DNA from: an uncultured Opitutia bacterium
Lineage (GTDB): Bacteria; Verrucomicrobiota; Verrucomicrobiia; Opitutales; Coraliomargaritaceae
Direction: 5' to 3'
Assembly: GCA_937136395.1 (NCBI GenBank)
Contig: CAKZOI010000049.1
Location: 1-56,648, forward strand
DNA: 56,648 nt
Shown here piece after piece: positions 45,821 to 54,942 of this stretch (positions within the stretch are counted from its first letter, which is position 1; every line of letters begins with the position of its first letter). The position numbers were made by a program, and so were the translations under genes. The notes under the pieces were generated by a model, which was not told where the DNA came from, searched no databases, and saw only the letters and a program-made list of their open reading frames with translations.

Positions 45821-46519
45821 ATGCTAGAGTATCAAACAATTTATAATGCATACACCGCTTTGATTGCCGGTCTCGTTACGAGCGTTCATTGTGTAGCGAT
45901 GTGTGGCCCGCTTTCTTGTGCGTTTACACCAACACAGAAAGATGATGCTAGTCAGCATTTGGTGCTGACTAGCTATCACATCGCTAAACTATTTTCCTAT
46001 GCATTGGTTGGCACTTTAGCAGGTGCTTTTGGTTCGGTTGTTATTCGTTCGGTCGAGAGTTCTTGGTTGAATTTACTTCCATGGGTCTTGGTTGCTTTCT
46101 TTTTAGCTGTTGTTTTTCGATTGGATCGTTACATCCCGAAACCTAAGTGGTTAGGGGCGACGTATCGGAGAGTAACTGCACGATTTAACAAGCTGCAAAA
46201 ACCAGTGGCCGCGGGGCTTATTGGTTTCGCGAGTCCACTTTTGCCCTGTGGCCCATTGTATATGATCTTTGGGCTAGCTTTGTTTTCAGGTTCGGCTGTG
46301 AAAGGAGCTGAGTTTGCCATTGGTTTTGGTTTGGGAACCATTCCCCTGCTATGGTTAGCGCAAAGTCAGTTCATGCGCTTGAGCGGGGGGATGAGCGGTG
46401 GTCGATTACTAAGTTTTCAACGTGTAATGGCTTTTGTTGCAGCACTTGTTGTTGCGTGGCGATTGCGCACGACCTTGGGGATCGAGGGAGCAGAAAATTG
46501 GGTCTGCCATCCATTTTAA
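45821..46519 (+). CDS. TauE/SafE (DsbD_2)-type membrane protein
   Basis: A 232-residue protein with about six membrane helices. The N-terminal motif AGLVTSVHCVAMCGPLSCAF is typical of the DsbD_2/TauE-SafE-like proteins often linked to cytochrome oxidase and copper or thiol handling. A second Pro-Cys-Gly-Pro (LLPCGPLYMIFGLALFSGS) gives the pseudo-symmetric Cys pair. ATG 45821 (MLEYQTIYN) is preferred over TTG 45809. The SBF-type symporter gene begins 6 nt after the stop and is probably in the same operon. The substrate (sulfite, copper-related or electrons) cannot be read from the sequence. Confidence 0.8.
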   Translation: MLEYQTIYNAYTALIAGLVTSVHCVAMCGPLSCAFTPTQKDDASQHLVLTSYHIAKLFSYALVGTLAGAFGSVVIRSVESSWLNLLPWVLVAFFLAVVFRLDRYIPKPKWLGATYRRVTARFNKLQKPVAAGLIGFASPLLPCGPLYMIFGLALFSGSAVKGAEFAIGFGLGTIPLLWLAQSQFMRLSGGMSGGRLLSFQRVMAFVAALVVAWRLRTTLGIEGAENWVCHPF

Positions 46520-46525
46520 TTGCTT

Positions 46526-47512
46526 ATGCCTGAGCAGCTAAAGAAACACGGCTTCACATTGTGTTTGCTTTTGGTGATTGGGTTCGCGGTGCTTTTTCCG
46601 CATCCCGCTGTTGTGGATGCGGAGTGGTTGACGACAATTGGAGTGGTTGTGATCTTTTTCCTCTTAGGTATTTCGATTGCTAGTCAGCAGTTGCGGAAAG
46701 GGTATCGACCGCTTCGCTTGCATGGCTTTGTGCTTTTCTGGAATTTTATGGGGTTTCCCTTGGTGACTGGAGGGTTGTTGATCCTGCTTGGTCGTTTTGT
46801 TGGGGATGATTTCCGACTGGGTTTTTGGCTATTGGCGATCATGCCAACGACAATTACATCTGCTGTGGCTTTTACAGACATGTCTGGTGGGCAAATTCCG
46901 AACGCAATTTTTTCGACCATATTGTCAAACGTGCTATCGGTCTTTGTGGTGCCAATGTGGGCGATGATGCTTATATCATCGCAAGTGGGCGTATCGATCG
47001 AGTTCGTGCCCTTGCTGCTCAAAATCTGTTTCCTAGTCGTATTGCCTTTGTTATGTGGGCAAGTCTTTCGCCAGCTTATGTTGAAGGTGGCGACCGCTAT
47101 CGCACCAATTCGTCGGATGACCAGTAGTGGAATAATTTTATTTATCGTGTATGCGGCTTTTGCTCAGAGTGTTGAGTCGAATGTCATGGGCCAAGTAGTT
47201 TTGGGTGATTTCATTGGGATGTTCCTTTTTACACTCGTCTTATTACTGCTTGTGAGCTCATTCGTTTGGTGGACGTGTCGTCTTTCTAAATATAGTCGGG
47301 CGCAGACGATAGCAGCGTTTTATTGTGCGAGTCAGAAATCGTTGGCAACTGGCTTACCACTCGCTGTCATGATTATAGCTGCTGCGCCGGACCTAGGGAG
47401 GACGGCCTTACTGGTTATGCCAATGATTTTGTATCACCCGTTACAGCTCGCGCTTGCGGGTGTCTTAAGCAGTCGATTTGCGGAGAACGCTAAGGCTGCC
47501 TCGATGCAGTAG
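46526..47512 (+). CDS. SBF-like (bile acid:sodium symporter family) transporter
   Basis: A 328-residue integral membrane protein with about nine or ten helices. Conserved features include FFLLGISIASQQLRKG, AIMPTTITSAVAFTDMSGGQ, STILSNVLSVFVVPMW and the C-terminal FYCASQKSLATGLPLAVMI with MILYHPLQLALAG. This matches the SBF_like (YfeH/PF13593) group. The substrate is unknown. ATG 46526 is chosen; TTG 46520 is possible. Its last 79 nt overlap the 3' end of hemG on the other strand. Confidence 0.85.
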   Translation: MPEQLKKHGFTLCLLLVIGFAVLFPHPAVVDAEWLTTIGVVVIFFLLGISIASQQLRKGYRPLRLHGFVLFWNFMGFPLVTGGLLILLGRFVGDDFRLGFWLLAIMPTTITSAVAFTDMSGGQIPNAIFSTILSNVLSVFVVPMWAMMLISSQVGVSIEFVPLLLKICFLVVLPLLCGQVFRQLMLKVATAIAPIRRMTSSGIILFIVYAAFAQSVESNVMGQVVLGDFIGMFLFTLVLLLLVSSFVWWTCRLSKYSRAQTIAAFYCASQKSLATGLPLAVMIIAAAPDLGRTALLVMPMILYHPLQLALAGVLSSRFAENAKAASMQ

Positions 47513-48819
47513 GTGACGGAAATTCCTGTTCGGTAATTTCCAGCAAGGTGGAGCCCCGGGTTCTGTTTTTCAAGAGCCTTCATTTTTTGCAGTAAGTTTC
47601 CGTATCCCATTTTATATTGAGGGATGGCTCGTTCCCAGTGCTTATGATGGCAGAATGTCTGCACGCCTTGTATGCCTAGGAGCTTTTCAAGGTCGGGGCA
47701 GACAATTGCTTTGAGCGCTTCGGTGTCTTCCGTGGCAAGTTCTGGTTGGCGTTCTCCGCCGACAAAGACGGTCAGCATCACTTCGTCCTTAGGGGTTCTT
47801 TGACTGAATAAGCTAGATGGAAAGAGGGCACCTAGAATTTTGTGTCCTTCACATTCGGGAACTAGGGCGCCGAAGCCGTCAAGTGGATGGCTAACATCCT
47901 TGCGCTTGTAGGCTAAAGAAAGCACTGAGACTGGGGGGTAGTGAATCGTCTCTAAAAAAGAGAGTTGCGAACAGATATCGGAATCAAAAGGGAGTGTGTG
48001 TAGTCGGTGTGATGGAATCGTTAAGATGATTTGGTCGAAGGTCTCGGCTGATCGGTTATTCCAGGAAACTTGCCATTTGTTTTCGACTTTGCGTATTGCT
48101 TGGATGGATACATCATTGTTGAGATTGTTGCCTAGGGCAGTTGCTAGCTTTTCAGGCAGTTCACCCATGCCGTTCTTAAATGATATAATCCGCTTTCGCA
48201 CTTTCGGCGCATCTCCTTTTTTAGCTTCGCGCATTTTCCCAATGGCACCACGGATGAGTCCTCCGTAGGTTTGTTCGAGCTTATAAAGTTTAGGGAACCC
48301 ATAGCGAAGCGAGAGCTTTTCGGGGTCACCCGAATAAATGCCACCGACAAGTGGGTTGATTGCATACTTATAAAGTTCATCGCCTAGGCGGCGGCGGACA
48401 AAATCGGCGACACTTTCTTCTATTTCAGGGGCAATGGCTTTGGTGAACGGTTCCTTGAGGACGCGGAGCTTGCCGCGTAAGGTCCAGAGTGGTGTGCTGA
48501 TCGCTGAAATCGGACCCATGGGCACTGCATGTGGTTTGCCGTTGCGGACAATAAAGCGCTTGTTGGCTTCTGGAGCGGCTTCAACGATACGCTCCTTCAG
48601 ACCAGGGATACTGTAGAGAAAATTTTCAATATTGGCGTCATTCAAAAGGATCGAATTCGGACCGTCTTCAGCTAGATAGTCTCCTTTACGAAAACTGTGC
48701 ATGGCACCGCCACTTTGACTGGATGTTTCTAGTATCGTGCAATCGCCACCAGTGCGTTGCATCTGCCATGCGAGGGCTAGGCCACTGATGCCAGCGCCAA
48801 TGATGCAGGTCTTAGGCAT
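47434..48819 (-). CDS. hemG: Protoporphyrinogen oxidase (FAD-dependent, HemY-type)
   Basis: Oxidises protoporphyrinogen IX (or coproporphyrinogen III) to the porphyrin in haem synthesis. The N-terminal FAD motif is IIGAGISGLALAWQM, and the C-terminal FAD motif is LHLAGNYRTGISVTYCIEAALAFSANRLL. In between are EDGPNSI and INPLVGGIYSGDPEKLSLRYGFPKL. At 461 residues it is normal. The gene is called hemY in Bacillus and hemG in some annotations. The start overlaps the hemE stop by 8 nt, so the two are coupled. The stop lies 79 nt inside the opposing transporter gene. Confidence 0.9.
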   Translation of the reverse strand: MPKTCIIGAGISGLALAWQMQRTGGDCTILETSSQSGGAMHSFRKGDYLAEDGPNSILLNDANIENFLYSIPGLKERIVEAAPEANKRFIVRNGKPHAVPMGPISAISTPLWTLRGKLRVLKEPFTKAIAPEIEESVADFVRRRLGDELYKYAINPLVGGIYSGDPEKLSLRYGFPKLYKLEQTYGGLIRGAIGKMREAKKGDAPKVRKRIISFKNGMGELPEKLATALGNNLNNDVSIQAIRKVENKWQVSWNNRSAETFDQIILTIPSHRLHTLPFDSDICSQLSFLETIHYPPVSVLSLAYKRKDVSHPLDGFGALVPECEGHKILGALFPSSLFSQRTPKDEVMLTVFVGGERQPELATEDTEALKAIVCPDLEKLLGIQGVQTFCHHKHWERAIPQYKMGYGNLLQKMKALEKQNPGLHLAGNYRTGISVTYCIEAALAFSANRLLKTPASASCNG

Positions 48820-49843
48820 TTCTACGGCCAGTCACGACTTCCATTAATGCTTCGACGCACTCTATCTTCGCGCTTGGAACCATGCCGTGTCCTAGGTTGA
48901 AAATGAATCCAGGTTGCTTACCTGCGTCTTCAAGAACGCGTATGGCTTCTTTGCGAACGATCTCTGGGCTTGTGCTCAGGGTGATGGGGTCGAGGTTGCC
49001 TTGGACGGCAATGCCGTGACCTAGTTTCTGACGCATGCGGCGCATATTAATCGTCCAGTCGAGGCTTAAAATTGATGCGCCTGTATGAATCAAGTCAGCG
49101 GCTTTGTGCCCCATTCCTTTAGCGTATAGAATGACTGGCACACGAGCCTTCAGCTCATTGATGATATGGTGGATCCAGCGAAGCGACCATGCTTCATAAT
49201 GCGTGGCTGGGCAGAGCGAACCCCACGAGTCAAAAATTTGAAGTGCGTCGGCACCTGCATCAATTTGCATGTGAAGATATTCGACGATGCCATCGGTTAA
49301 TTTCTGCATGAGCATTTCGAATTGCTCGGGATGTTCCCATGCGAGTTGCTTGATCGACATGTAATCTTTGGATGAGCCACCTTCGACCATGTAGCAAGCA
49401 AGCGTCCATGGGGAGCCGCAAAAACCGAGCAGTGCGGTGTCATCGCCAAGTTTTGATCGTGTGGTGCTGAGGGCGTCGGCTACATAGGAAAGGCGCTCTG
49501 TGATCTTGCTGTTGTCGAGAGATTCAATCTTCTCTTTTGTATCGAGGAGGTAGTCCATACCAATGCCCCCTTGCTCTCGAAAGTGATAGCCCTGCCCGAG
49601 TGCTTCTGGTATGACCAGAATGTCGGAAAAGATAATCGCAGCATCTAGGGGAAAGCGCTTCAAGGGTTGCAAGGTCACTTCCGCAGCGAGTTCGGGAGTG
49701 CGCACCATTGTGACGAAATCGTGCTGCGTTTTAAGTTCGCGATACTCGGGTAGGTAGCGTCCAGCTTGGCGCATGAGCCAGATCGGAGGACGGTCAACAG
49801 GCTGAGAGTTAGCTGCGGCAAGAAATCGTTCGCGTGGTGTCAT
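48812..49843 (-). CDS. hemE: Uroporphyrinogen decarboxylase
   Basis: Decarboxylates uroporphyrinogen III to coproporphyrinogen III. The two signatures are present: RPPIWLMRQAGRYLPEYR near the N-terminus and GFCGSPWTLACYMVEG in the middle. FSDILVIPEALG follows the first, and IQIDAG-type DAGADALQIFDSWG is also seen. ATG 49841-49843 (MTPRERFLAA) gives 343 residues. The frame upstream is made of low-complexity Phe/Ser codons from the repeat at 49853-49935 and is not part of the protein. Middle gene of hemF-hemE-hemG. Confidence 0.96.
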   Translation of the reverse strand: MTPRERFLAAANSQPVDRPPIWLMRQAGRYLPEYRELKTQHDFVTMVRTPELAAEVTLQPLKRFPLDAAIIFSDILVIPEALGQGYHFREQGGIGMDYLLDTKEKIESLDNSKITERLSYVADALSTTRSKLGDDTALLGFCGSPWTLACYMVEGGSSKDYMSIKQLAWEHPEQFEMLMQKLTDGIVEYLHMQIDAGADALQIFDSWGSLCPATHYEAWSLRWIHHIINELKARVPVILYAKGMGHKAADLIHTGASILSLDWTINMRRMRQKLGHGIAVQGNLDPITLSTSPEIVRKEAIRVLEDAGKQPGFIFNLGHGMVPSAKIECVEALMEVVTGRRNA

Positions 49844-49852
49844 ATTATTTAG

Positions 49853-49935
49853 AAACGCTGAAAAGCTGAAAGGTGGAAAGCTAAAACGCTGAAAAGCTGA
49901 AAGGTGAAAAGGTGTAGGGTCTGAAATCTGGAAAT
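49853..49935. repeat. Short-period tandem repeat in the hemF-hemE gap
   Basis: The 23-nt unit from AAACGCTGAAAAGC to GGTG occurs twice without change (49853-49875 and 49884-49906). The whole stretch is built from 7-8-nt steps ending in TGAAA or GGAAA. On the hemE mRNA strand it is a pyrimidine-rich repeat (CTTTTCAGC type) just before the hemE start. Confidence 0.75.
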
Positions 49936-49938
49936 ATT

Positions 49939-50859
49939 TTATTGGTTCCAGTTGATCCAGTCCTGAGGAGTTAAGAAAAGGGAATAGAGTTCGGCTTCTT
50001 TTGAGCCTGCTTTTGGCTGCCAATCATAGTCCCAACGGACGAGAGGTGGCAAGGACATCAAGATCGATTCTGTGCGTCCGTTGGATTGTAAGCCGAAAAT
50101 CGTGCCGCGGTCATAGACGAGGTTGAATTCGACGTAGCGCCCTCGACGATAGAGTTGAAACTGGCGTTGCGCATCTGTGTAGCCGAGGTCTTTACGCTGG
50201 GCCACGATTGGTTGATAGGCAGGCACAAAGTGATTGCCGACAGATTGCATGAATGCAAAGGCATGTTCAAAGCCGCCTTCGTTGAAGTCGTCGAAAAAAA
50301 TACCGCCGATGCCGCGCGGTTCATTACGATGCGGTAAATAGAAATACTCGTCACAGATGGCTTTGAACTTTGGATAAAGTTCGCTACCGAAAGGAGTGCA
50401 TGCTTTCTCGGCAGTTTTATGCCAATGGATGGCATCTTCGACTTGGCCGTAGTAGGGTGTGAGGTCGAATCCCCCGCCAAACCACCAAATTGGCTCGCCG
50501 TCTTTAGGTTGAGCAAAAAAGAAGCGCACATTCATATGAGTGGTCGGCACGTTTGGGTTGCGTGGGTGCACGACCAGCGAGACTCCCATCGCGCGAAATG
50601 GCGTTCCAGTAAGCTGTGGGCGTGTGGCGGTTGCGGACGGGGGGAGCCCTTTGCCATGCACATCAGAAAAGTTGATGCCTGCTTTTTCAAAAACGACACC
50701 GCCTTCAAGGACGCGTGATCGACCACCACCGCCTTCCTCGCGTTCCCAGCAATCTTCTCGAAACGCTTGCGAGCCGTCTTCGGATGCGAGTGCGTTACAA
50801 ATACGATCTTGTAGCTCGAGTAAGTAGGCGCGAACGGCTTCTGGTTGAGGAGTGGGCAT
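49939..50859 (-). CDS. hemF: Oxygen-dependent coproporphyrinogen III oxidase
   Basis: Oxidatively decarboxylates coproporphyrinogen III to protoporphyrinogen IX using O2, which implies aerobic growth. Signatures are [11 protein letters not shown], HxxEPRG-type [28 protein letters not shown] and [34 protein letters not shown] 50857-50859 ([13 protein letters not shown]) gives 306 residues. The longer frame to 51015 is not conserved. It is the first gene of the haem operon and is divergent from the SDR gene. Confidence 0.96.
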   Translation of the reverse strand: MPTPQPEAVRAYLLELQDRICNALASEDGSQAFREDCWEREEGGGGRSRVLEGGVVFEKAGINFSDVHGKGLPPSATATRPQLTGTPFRAMGVSLVVHPRNPNVPTTHMNVRFFFAQPKDGEPIWWFGGGFDLTPYYGQVEDAIHWHKTAEKACTPFGSELYPKFKAICDEYFYLPHRNEPRGIGGIFFDDFNEGGFEHAFAFMQSVGNHFVPAYQPIVAQRKDLGYTDAQRQFQLYRRGRYVEFNLVYDRGTIFGLQSNGRTESILMSLPPLVRWDYDWQPKAGSKEAELYSLFLTPQDWINWNQ

Positions 50860-50980
50860 AATTTGGAAATGTTGTGCTAGCTTCTCGCAAGGCTCAAGTC
50901 CTAGAATGCACGTTTTGCTGATTCTTTTTGTTAGAGGAGTTTGACCGTCTGCTGCCTTGTGCTCATAGCTAATTAGATTA

Positions 50981-51877
50981 ATGGCTTCTTCGGATAGTTT
51001 ACCTGAATCGATCATGATCTTTGGTTGTGGTTATGTTGGCACGGCACTGGCACAGCACTGTTTGGCTGCTGGCATGCGTGTCGGCGCACTGACGCGGAAT
51101 GAGCAAAAGGCTCAGGTGCTTCGAGACTTGGGTGTGGCTGAGGTCGTCTTGGCTGATTTAGATGATCATGGCTGGCATGGGATCATTTCTGACTCTTACG
51201 AATCCGTGGTGAACTGTGTGAGCTCAGCTGGCGGCGGGATAGAGGGCTACCGAAAATCGTATGTAAACGGACAAGCATCCATCTTGAAGTGGTCGAGTGG
51301 GCAGCCGATCCGACGTTTTGTCTACACCAGTAGCACGTCAGTATATCCGCAGGATCGTGGGGTGGAAGTCGATGAAACTGCGGATACCTCAGCAGCGCCA
51401 CCAACTGGGAAGGTCATAGTAGAATCAGAGCAATTGATCGCGGATGCCGAATCGTTTCTGCACAATTGGTATGTGCTTCGCTTAGCTGGGATTTATGGTC
51501 CAGGAAGGCATTATTTACTCGATCTATTGCGGGATGGTGTGGAGGTGATCCCCGGCAGCGGCGATTATACGCTCAATGTGATTCACCTGCAGGATATCGT
51601 TTCGGCGATTTGTGCCGCGCTGTCAGTGTCCGCGCCCTCGGGGATCTATAACATTGCCGATGATCAACCCAGTTCGAAGACGGAAATGGTTCAATGGCTG
51701 GCACAGGCACTGGGTATCGACGCGCCTGGGTTTGATCCTGCTAAGGTCTCGCCCCGCTTGGCGAGACGAGGCGGTCGTATGCCAGATCGGAAGATATTAA
51801 ATGGGAAAGCCAAGCACTTGCTTCACTGGTCGCCGCAGTATGCGAGTTTTCGAGATGGGTATCGGGCATTGATTTAG
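50981..51877 (+). CDS. NAD-dependent epimerase/dehydratase family protein (YeeZ-like SDR)
   Basis: An extended-SDR-like protein of 298 residues. The nucleotide-binding loop is [18 protein letters not shown] (GxGxxG). [15 protein letters not shown] follows, with the Ser strand. The usual YxxxK is replaced by the sequence [11 protein letters not shown], so a classical Tyr-Lys pair is not obvious. [22 protein letters not shown] and [11 protein letters not shown] support the family. Such proteins are often annotated as nucleoside-diphosphate-sugar epimerases without known substrate. It lies between the haem operon and PFK and is not obviously linked to either. Confidence 0.8.
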   Translation: MASSDSLPESIMIFGCGYVGTALAQHCLAAGMRVGALTRNEQKAQVLRDLGVAEVVLADLDDHGWHGIISDSYESVVNCVSSAGGGIEGYRKSYVNGQASILKWSSGQPIRRFVYTSSTSVYPQDRGVEVDETADTSAAPPTGKVIVESEQLIADAESFLHNWYVLRLAGIYGPGRHYLLDLLRDGVEVIPGSGDYTLNVIHLQDIVSAICAALSVSAPSGIYNIADDQPSSKTEMVQWLAQALGIDAPGFDPAKVSPRLARRGGRMPDRKILNGKAKHLLHWSPQYASFRDGYRALI

Positions 51878-51881
51878 GCAC

Positions 51882-51915
51882 GAAAAAGCCGAAACCCGCA
51901 GCGCGGATTTCGGCT
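51882..51915 (-). terminator. Terminator for the phosphofructokinase gene
   Basis: AGCCGAAACCCGC (51887-51899) pairs with GCGGATTTCGGCT (51903-51915), with one mismatch. On the minus strand the stem is followed by T5 (the AAAAA at 51883-51887). It lies 23 nt past the minus-strand stop codon. A T-tract is absent in the plus direction. Confidence 0.75.
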
Positions 51916-51937
51916 GAATTGAATTTGGGTATTTAGA

Positions 51938-53179
51938 CTAGTGACCCGATTGAGCGATGTTTGCGCCCTTGGCTTGACCGATCGAGTCGAGTAGTTCTTC
52001 AAACCAAGGGGTATCGATATTGAACGGCTTGCCGCCTGCGATACGCGGAAATTCAATCGCACGCAGAATATTACGATCGTCCTCGTCGTGACCGATGACG
52101 CCACTTTCGCCGACAACGGCGCAGTCGACAGCTAGATCAGTGCAGCTTTTGATAAGTCGGAGGTCTTCAGGGTTAGCTGGTGCTGCGCGTGCAAAGTAGC
52201 CGCTCTTTTGCACGAGCACTTTTTCAGCATCGAGCATTTTGGCAAACTGCTCGCCGAACCACTTGCCAGGATTGACCGCGTCGAGTTTTACGTGTCCGAA
52301 GGCATCGCGCGGCACTTCTTCGCCAGCAGCTTCCATTTCCTTAATGATGGTTTCGACGCCGGCACCTTCGGAGATGAAGATGTTGACATTGTCGTGTTCA
52401 TCCATGACCGCCTTAAGGCGCTTTGCTTCGGCCTGAAGATCGACATCCATTTCTGGAATGAAGATTGCATGCACATCTTTACGCATCGCGCTCAGCCCGA
52501 TGGCGTCCGCCCATTCGAGGTTGTCGAGGCGTTTGTGGTAGGCGTCGGCGGTTGCTGCAGTGAGCCAGCCACAGTTGCGCCCCATGACTTCGTGGATGAT
52601 GAGCATGCGCGGGTTGGCGTTGTGCTCGGCGACGACATTTTCAAAATACTTTGCACCTTCTTCTGCCGCGGTCCATGCACCGAGGCTTTGCGTAATTGGG
52701 AACACGTCGTTATCGATGGTCTTAGGCAAGCCAACTACGGTGAGTGCGTAATCGTTTTCGGCGAGATAGGCAGCTAGGTCCGCGGCGGTTGTATTCGTGT
52801 CGTCGCCACCGATGGTGTGGAGCACGTCGACATTGTCTTTGGTTAGTTGGTCCGCGGCGACTTTGAGCGGGTCTTCACCTGATTTGACCAGGCCGCGCTT
52901 TATGCAGTCTTTGACATTGGTGAGCTTCACGCGGCTATTACCGATCGGGCTGCCTCCGTGGTTGTGGAGCGTGCCGGCGTTCGCGCGGATCTCTTCTGAG
53001 ACTTGAATGCTGTCACCTTGTAACAGGCCTTTGTAGCCGCTGCGGTAGCAGATGATTTCGATGTCTGGATAGAGTTCGGTGTAGCGTTCGATCAATCCAC
53101 CAATTGCTGAAGAAAGACAGGGTGCTAGACCCCCTGCGGTTAGAATAGCTACTTTTTGGACAGGTTTTGTTTCAGTCAT
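51938..53179 (-). CDS. pfp: PPi-dependent 6-phosphofructokinase
   Basis: Reversibly phosphorylates fructose 6-phosphate with pyrophosphate (EC 2.7.1.90). Two specificity markers read PPi: GGDDTN at 124-129 (ATP enzymes have GGDG) and PKTIDND at 152-158 (ATP enzymes have PGTIDND). The substrate loop MGRNCGW (199-205) is present. The N-terminal nucleotide-type loop is AGGLAPCLSSAIGG rather than GGxAPGxN. At 413 residues it fits the short PFP group. It stands alone on the minus strand. Because the reaction is reversible it can serve glycolysis and gluconeogenesis, and it pairs with the PPi-type PEPCK at 18840. Confidence 0.92.
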   Translation of the reverse strand: MTETKPVQKVAILTAGGLAPCLSSAIGGLIERYTELYPDIEIICYRSGYKGLLQGDSIQVSEEIRANAGTLHNHGGSPIGNSRVKLTNVKDCIKRGLVKSGEDPLKVAADQLTKDNVDVLHTIGGDDTNTTAADLAAYLAENDYALTVVGLPKTIDNDVFPITQSLGAWTAAEEGAKYFENVVAEHNANPRMLIIHEVMGRNCGWLTAATADAYHKRLDNLEWADAIGLSAMRKDVHAIFIPEMDVDLQAEAKRLKAVMDEHDNVNIFISEGAGVETIIKEMEAAGEEVPRDAFGHVKLDAVNPGKWFGEQFAKMLDAEKVLVQKSGYFARAAPANPEDLRLIKSCTDLAVDCAVVGESGVIGHDEDDRNILRAIEFPRIAGGKPFNIDTPWFEELLDSIGQAKGANIAQSGH

Positions 53180-53434
53180 GACGTTTAAGTTCCTTATGAT
53201 GATTCAGTGCGTTGCGTTGTGTTGTTTTATTGGCTACTGGCAAACTAGAAAATACGTATTTACGGTGTGTTTGGCTCATATTTAGAGTGTTAATTTGCAC
53301 TATTACATGTTGATGACATTTAAGATTGGTTGGCATTTTGAGTGTTGTTCCATCGAATGTCTGCAAATCAATTGATTTGGGGCGTAATATTCAATTGCCA
53401 GTTTGTGAGATTTGCAGATGGTAGCGTTTCTTGT

Positions 53435-54046
53435 ATGAAGCCCTCGAACATACCATTATCTCTCTCCGTAGAGGCCGTGATCGCTGCATCGCCCGACGCA
53501 GTTGTGGTGCATGATCTCGAAAACGTCGTGTTACAGTGGAGTCCTGTTGCCGAGCGAATCTATGGTTGGTCGCAGGATGAAATAGTGGGGGAGCGAATCA
53601 CTGAAGTTTTTTATATAGACAACCAGTCGCGTCTTTTAGCTATGAATCAATTGCTCGAAACCGGCTCATGGGCAGGTGAGCTTGAGCAGGTTGATGCCAG
53701 CGGTAAGGGACATCGTTTATTGATCCGCCAAACTCTCTTGTGTGATGATAAAGGGGAGCCTGCCGCGATAATTTCGTTTAATTCTGATAGCAGCCAGTCC
53801 CTTGAGCGTGAAGTAACTGCGGAGCAAGTTCAAGAGCCTAGCTCGAATGACATGCCTTTATCGCATCTAGCTCATGAGTTGAATAATGTGCTGGCTCCCA
53901 TTATGCTCTCTTCCGCTATTTTGGAGCGAAGGCTAGATGATCAGAAATCGAAGAATATGGCGCGGATGATTGATGAGTGCGCACGTAAGGGCACTAAGAT
54001 CGTTGCGCAAATGGCAACTCGTGAGGAGTTTCAGGGCGGAGTGTGA
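53435..54046 (+). CDS. PAS plus HisKA-type protein lacking an ATPase domain
   Basis: From ATG 53435 this gives 203 residues: a PAS domain (about 8-120, with ASPDAVVVHDLENVVLQWSPVAERIYGWSQDEIVGE) and a HisKA-like dimerisation helix pair (about 140-200) with the H-box LSHLAHELNNVLAPI. The chain stops at TGA 54044-54046, and I see no HATPase_c sequence in the 74 nt before parA in any frame. It cannot autophosphorylate by itself. It may be a phosphotransfer or sensory partner of another kinase, or a remnant. Longer starts (TTG 53342, ATG 53357) exist. It is on the same strand as parA. Confidence 0.7.
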   Translation: MKPSNIPLSLSVEAVIAASPDAVVVHDLENVVLQWSPVAERIYGWSQDEIVGERITEVFYIDNQSRLLAMNQLLETGSWAGELEQVDASGKGHRLLIRQTLLCDDKGEPAAIISFNSDSSQSLEREVTAEQVQEPSSNDMPLSHLAHELNNVLAPIMLSSAILERRLDDQKSKNMARMIDECARKGTKIVAQMATREEFQGGV

Positions 54047-54120
54047 TTATCGGAAAAACTCTCTTCACTACACACTGCTTTCTGCTCGACGGGTAGTTTG
54101 CCTACGCTATCACTGTTTGT

Positions 54121-54906
54121 ATGTCAGCCAAGGTATTCACGATAGCCAATCAAAAGGGCGGTGTTGGAAAAACAACGACCGCAATCAATCTCAGTTATGC
54201 ACTTGCCGAGAGTGGTGTGCGCACTGTCCTCGTCGATCTCGATCCGCAGGCAAATGCCACAAGTGGTCTGGGACTTGAAAAGCTTGAGGGGGGCAGCCTT
54301 TATGGCCCACTGTGCGGTGAAGGCACTGCGCTTGAAAAAGTGCAACCAGTCGGCGCCAGTGAGTGTCTTTTTATGATTCCCTCCGAAGTCGACATGGCGG
54401 CGATCGAGATCGAACTGTTTCAGCGTGAAGATTATCTCATTCAGCTCCGTGAATGTCTTGCGCCCTTGAGAGAGTCTGGTGATTACGATGCAATCATCCT
54501 CGATTGCCCTCCCGCATTAGGTATGCTCTCCATGAACAGCTTGGCCGCGGCGGATTACTTGCTGATTGCTTTACAGTGTGAGTATTTGGCGATGGAAGGT
54601 CTTGGACAGATTTTGAAGGTGGTTGAGAAACTCCGTGATGCTGGTGTCAACGATGGCCTAGAGCTTGGCGGTATTTTGATGACGATGTTTGATCAGCGCA
54701 CAAATTTGGGACATCAAGTTGTAGGTGAAGTGCGTAATCACTTTGATGACCTGGTCTTTCGTAGCATGATTCCGCGCTCGATTCGCTTGAGTGAGTCACC
54801 TAGCTTTGGACAGTCTATTTTTGAGTATGAGCCCGCTAGTAATGGTGCGCATGCCTATCGCTATTTTGCCGATGAAGTGATCGAACGTTTCGACCTTGGC
54901 AAATAG
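54121..54906 (+). CDS. parA: ParA/Soj-family chromosome partitioning ATPase
   Basis: A deviant Walker A ATPase of 261 residues. KGGVGKTT is at 12-19, with the signature lysine; VDLDPQANAT is the A' motif, and IILDCPPALG is Walker B. The Soj-type ending with IPRSIRLSESPSFGQSIFEY is present. There is no N-terminal DNA-binding extension, so it is the small Soj-like class. A parB gene would be expected directly downstream but is absent; a Xer-type recombinase follows 36 nt after. ParB may be elsewhere. Confidence 0.93.
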   Translation: MSAKVFTIANQKGGVGKTTTAINLSYALAESGVRTVLVDLDPQANATSGLGLEKLEGGSLYGPLCGEGTALEKVQPVGASECLFMIPSEVDMAAIEIELFQREDYLIQLRECLAPLRESGDYDAIILDCPPALGMLSMNSLAAADYLLIALQCEYLAMEGLGQILKVVEKLRDAGVNDGLELGGILMTMFDQRTNLGHQVVGEVRNHFDDLVFRSMIPRSIRLSESPSFGQSIFEYEPASNGAHAYRYFADEVIERFDLGK

Positions 54907-54942
54907 TCCTCCCTTTGCGGCATAGGCCGCATTCCCAGTTTA

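Noticed and set aside
49853-49935. Possible CRISPR-like array
   Set aside because: The repeat period is 7-8 nt with two 23-nt copies 31 nt apart, there are no unique spacers and no cas genes nearby.
49844-50023. N-terminal extension of hemE with Phe/Ser-rich sequence
   Set aside because: It is the translated repeat in the hemF-hemE gap. The conserved HemE protein starts at MTPRERF (ATG 49841-49843).
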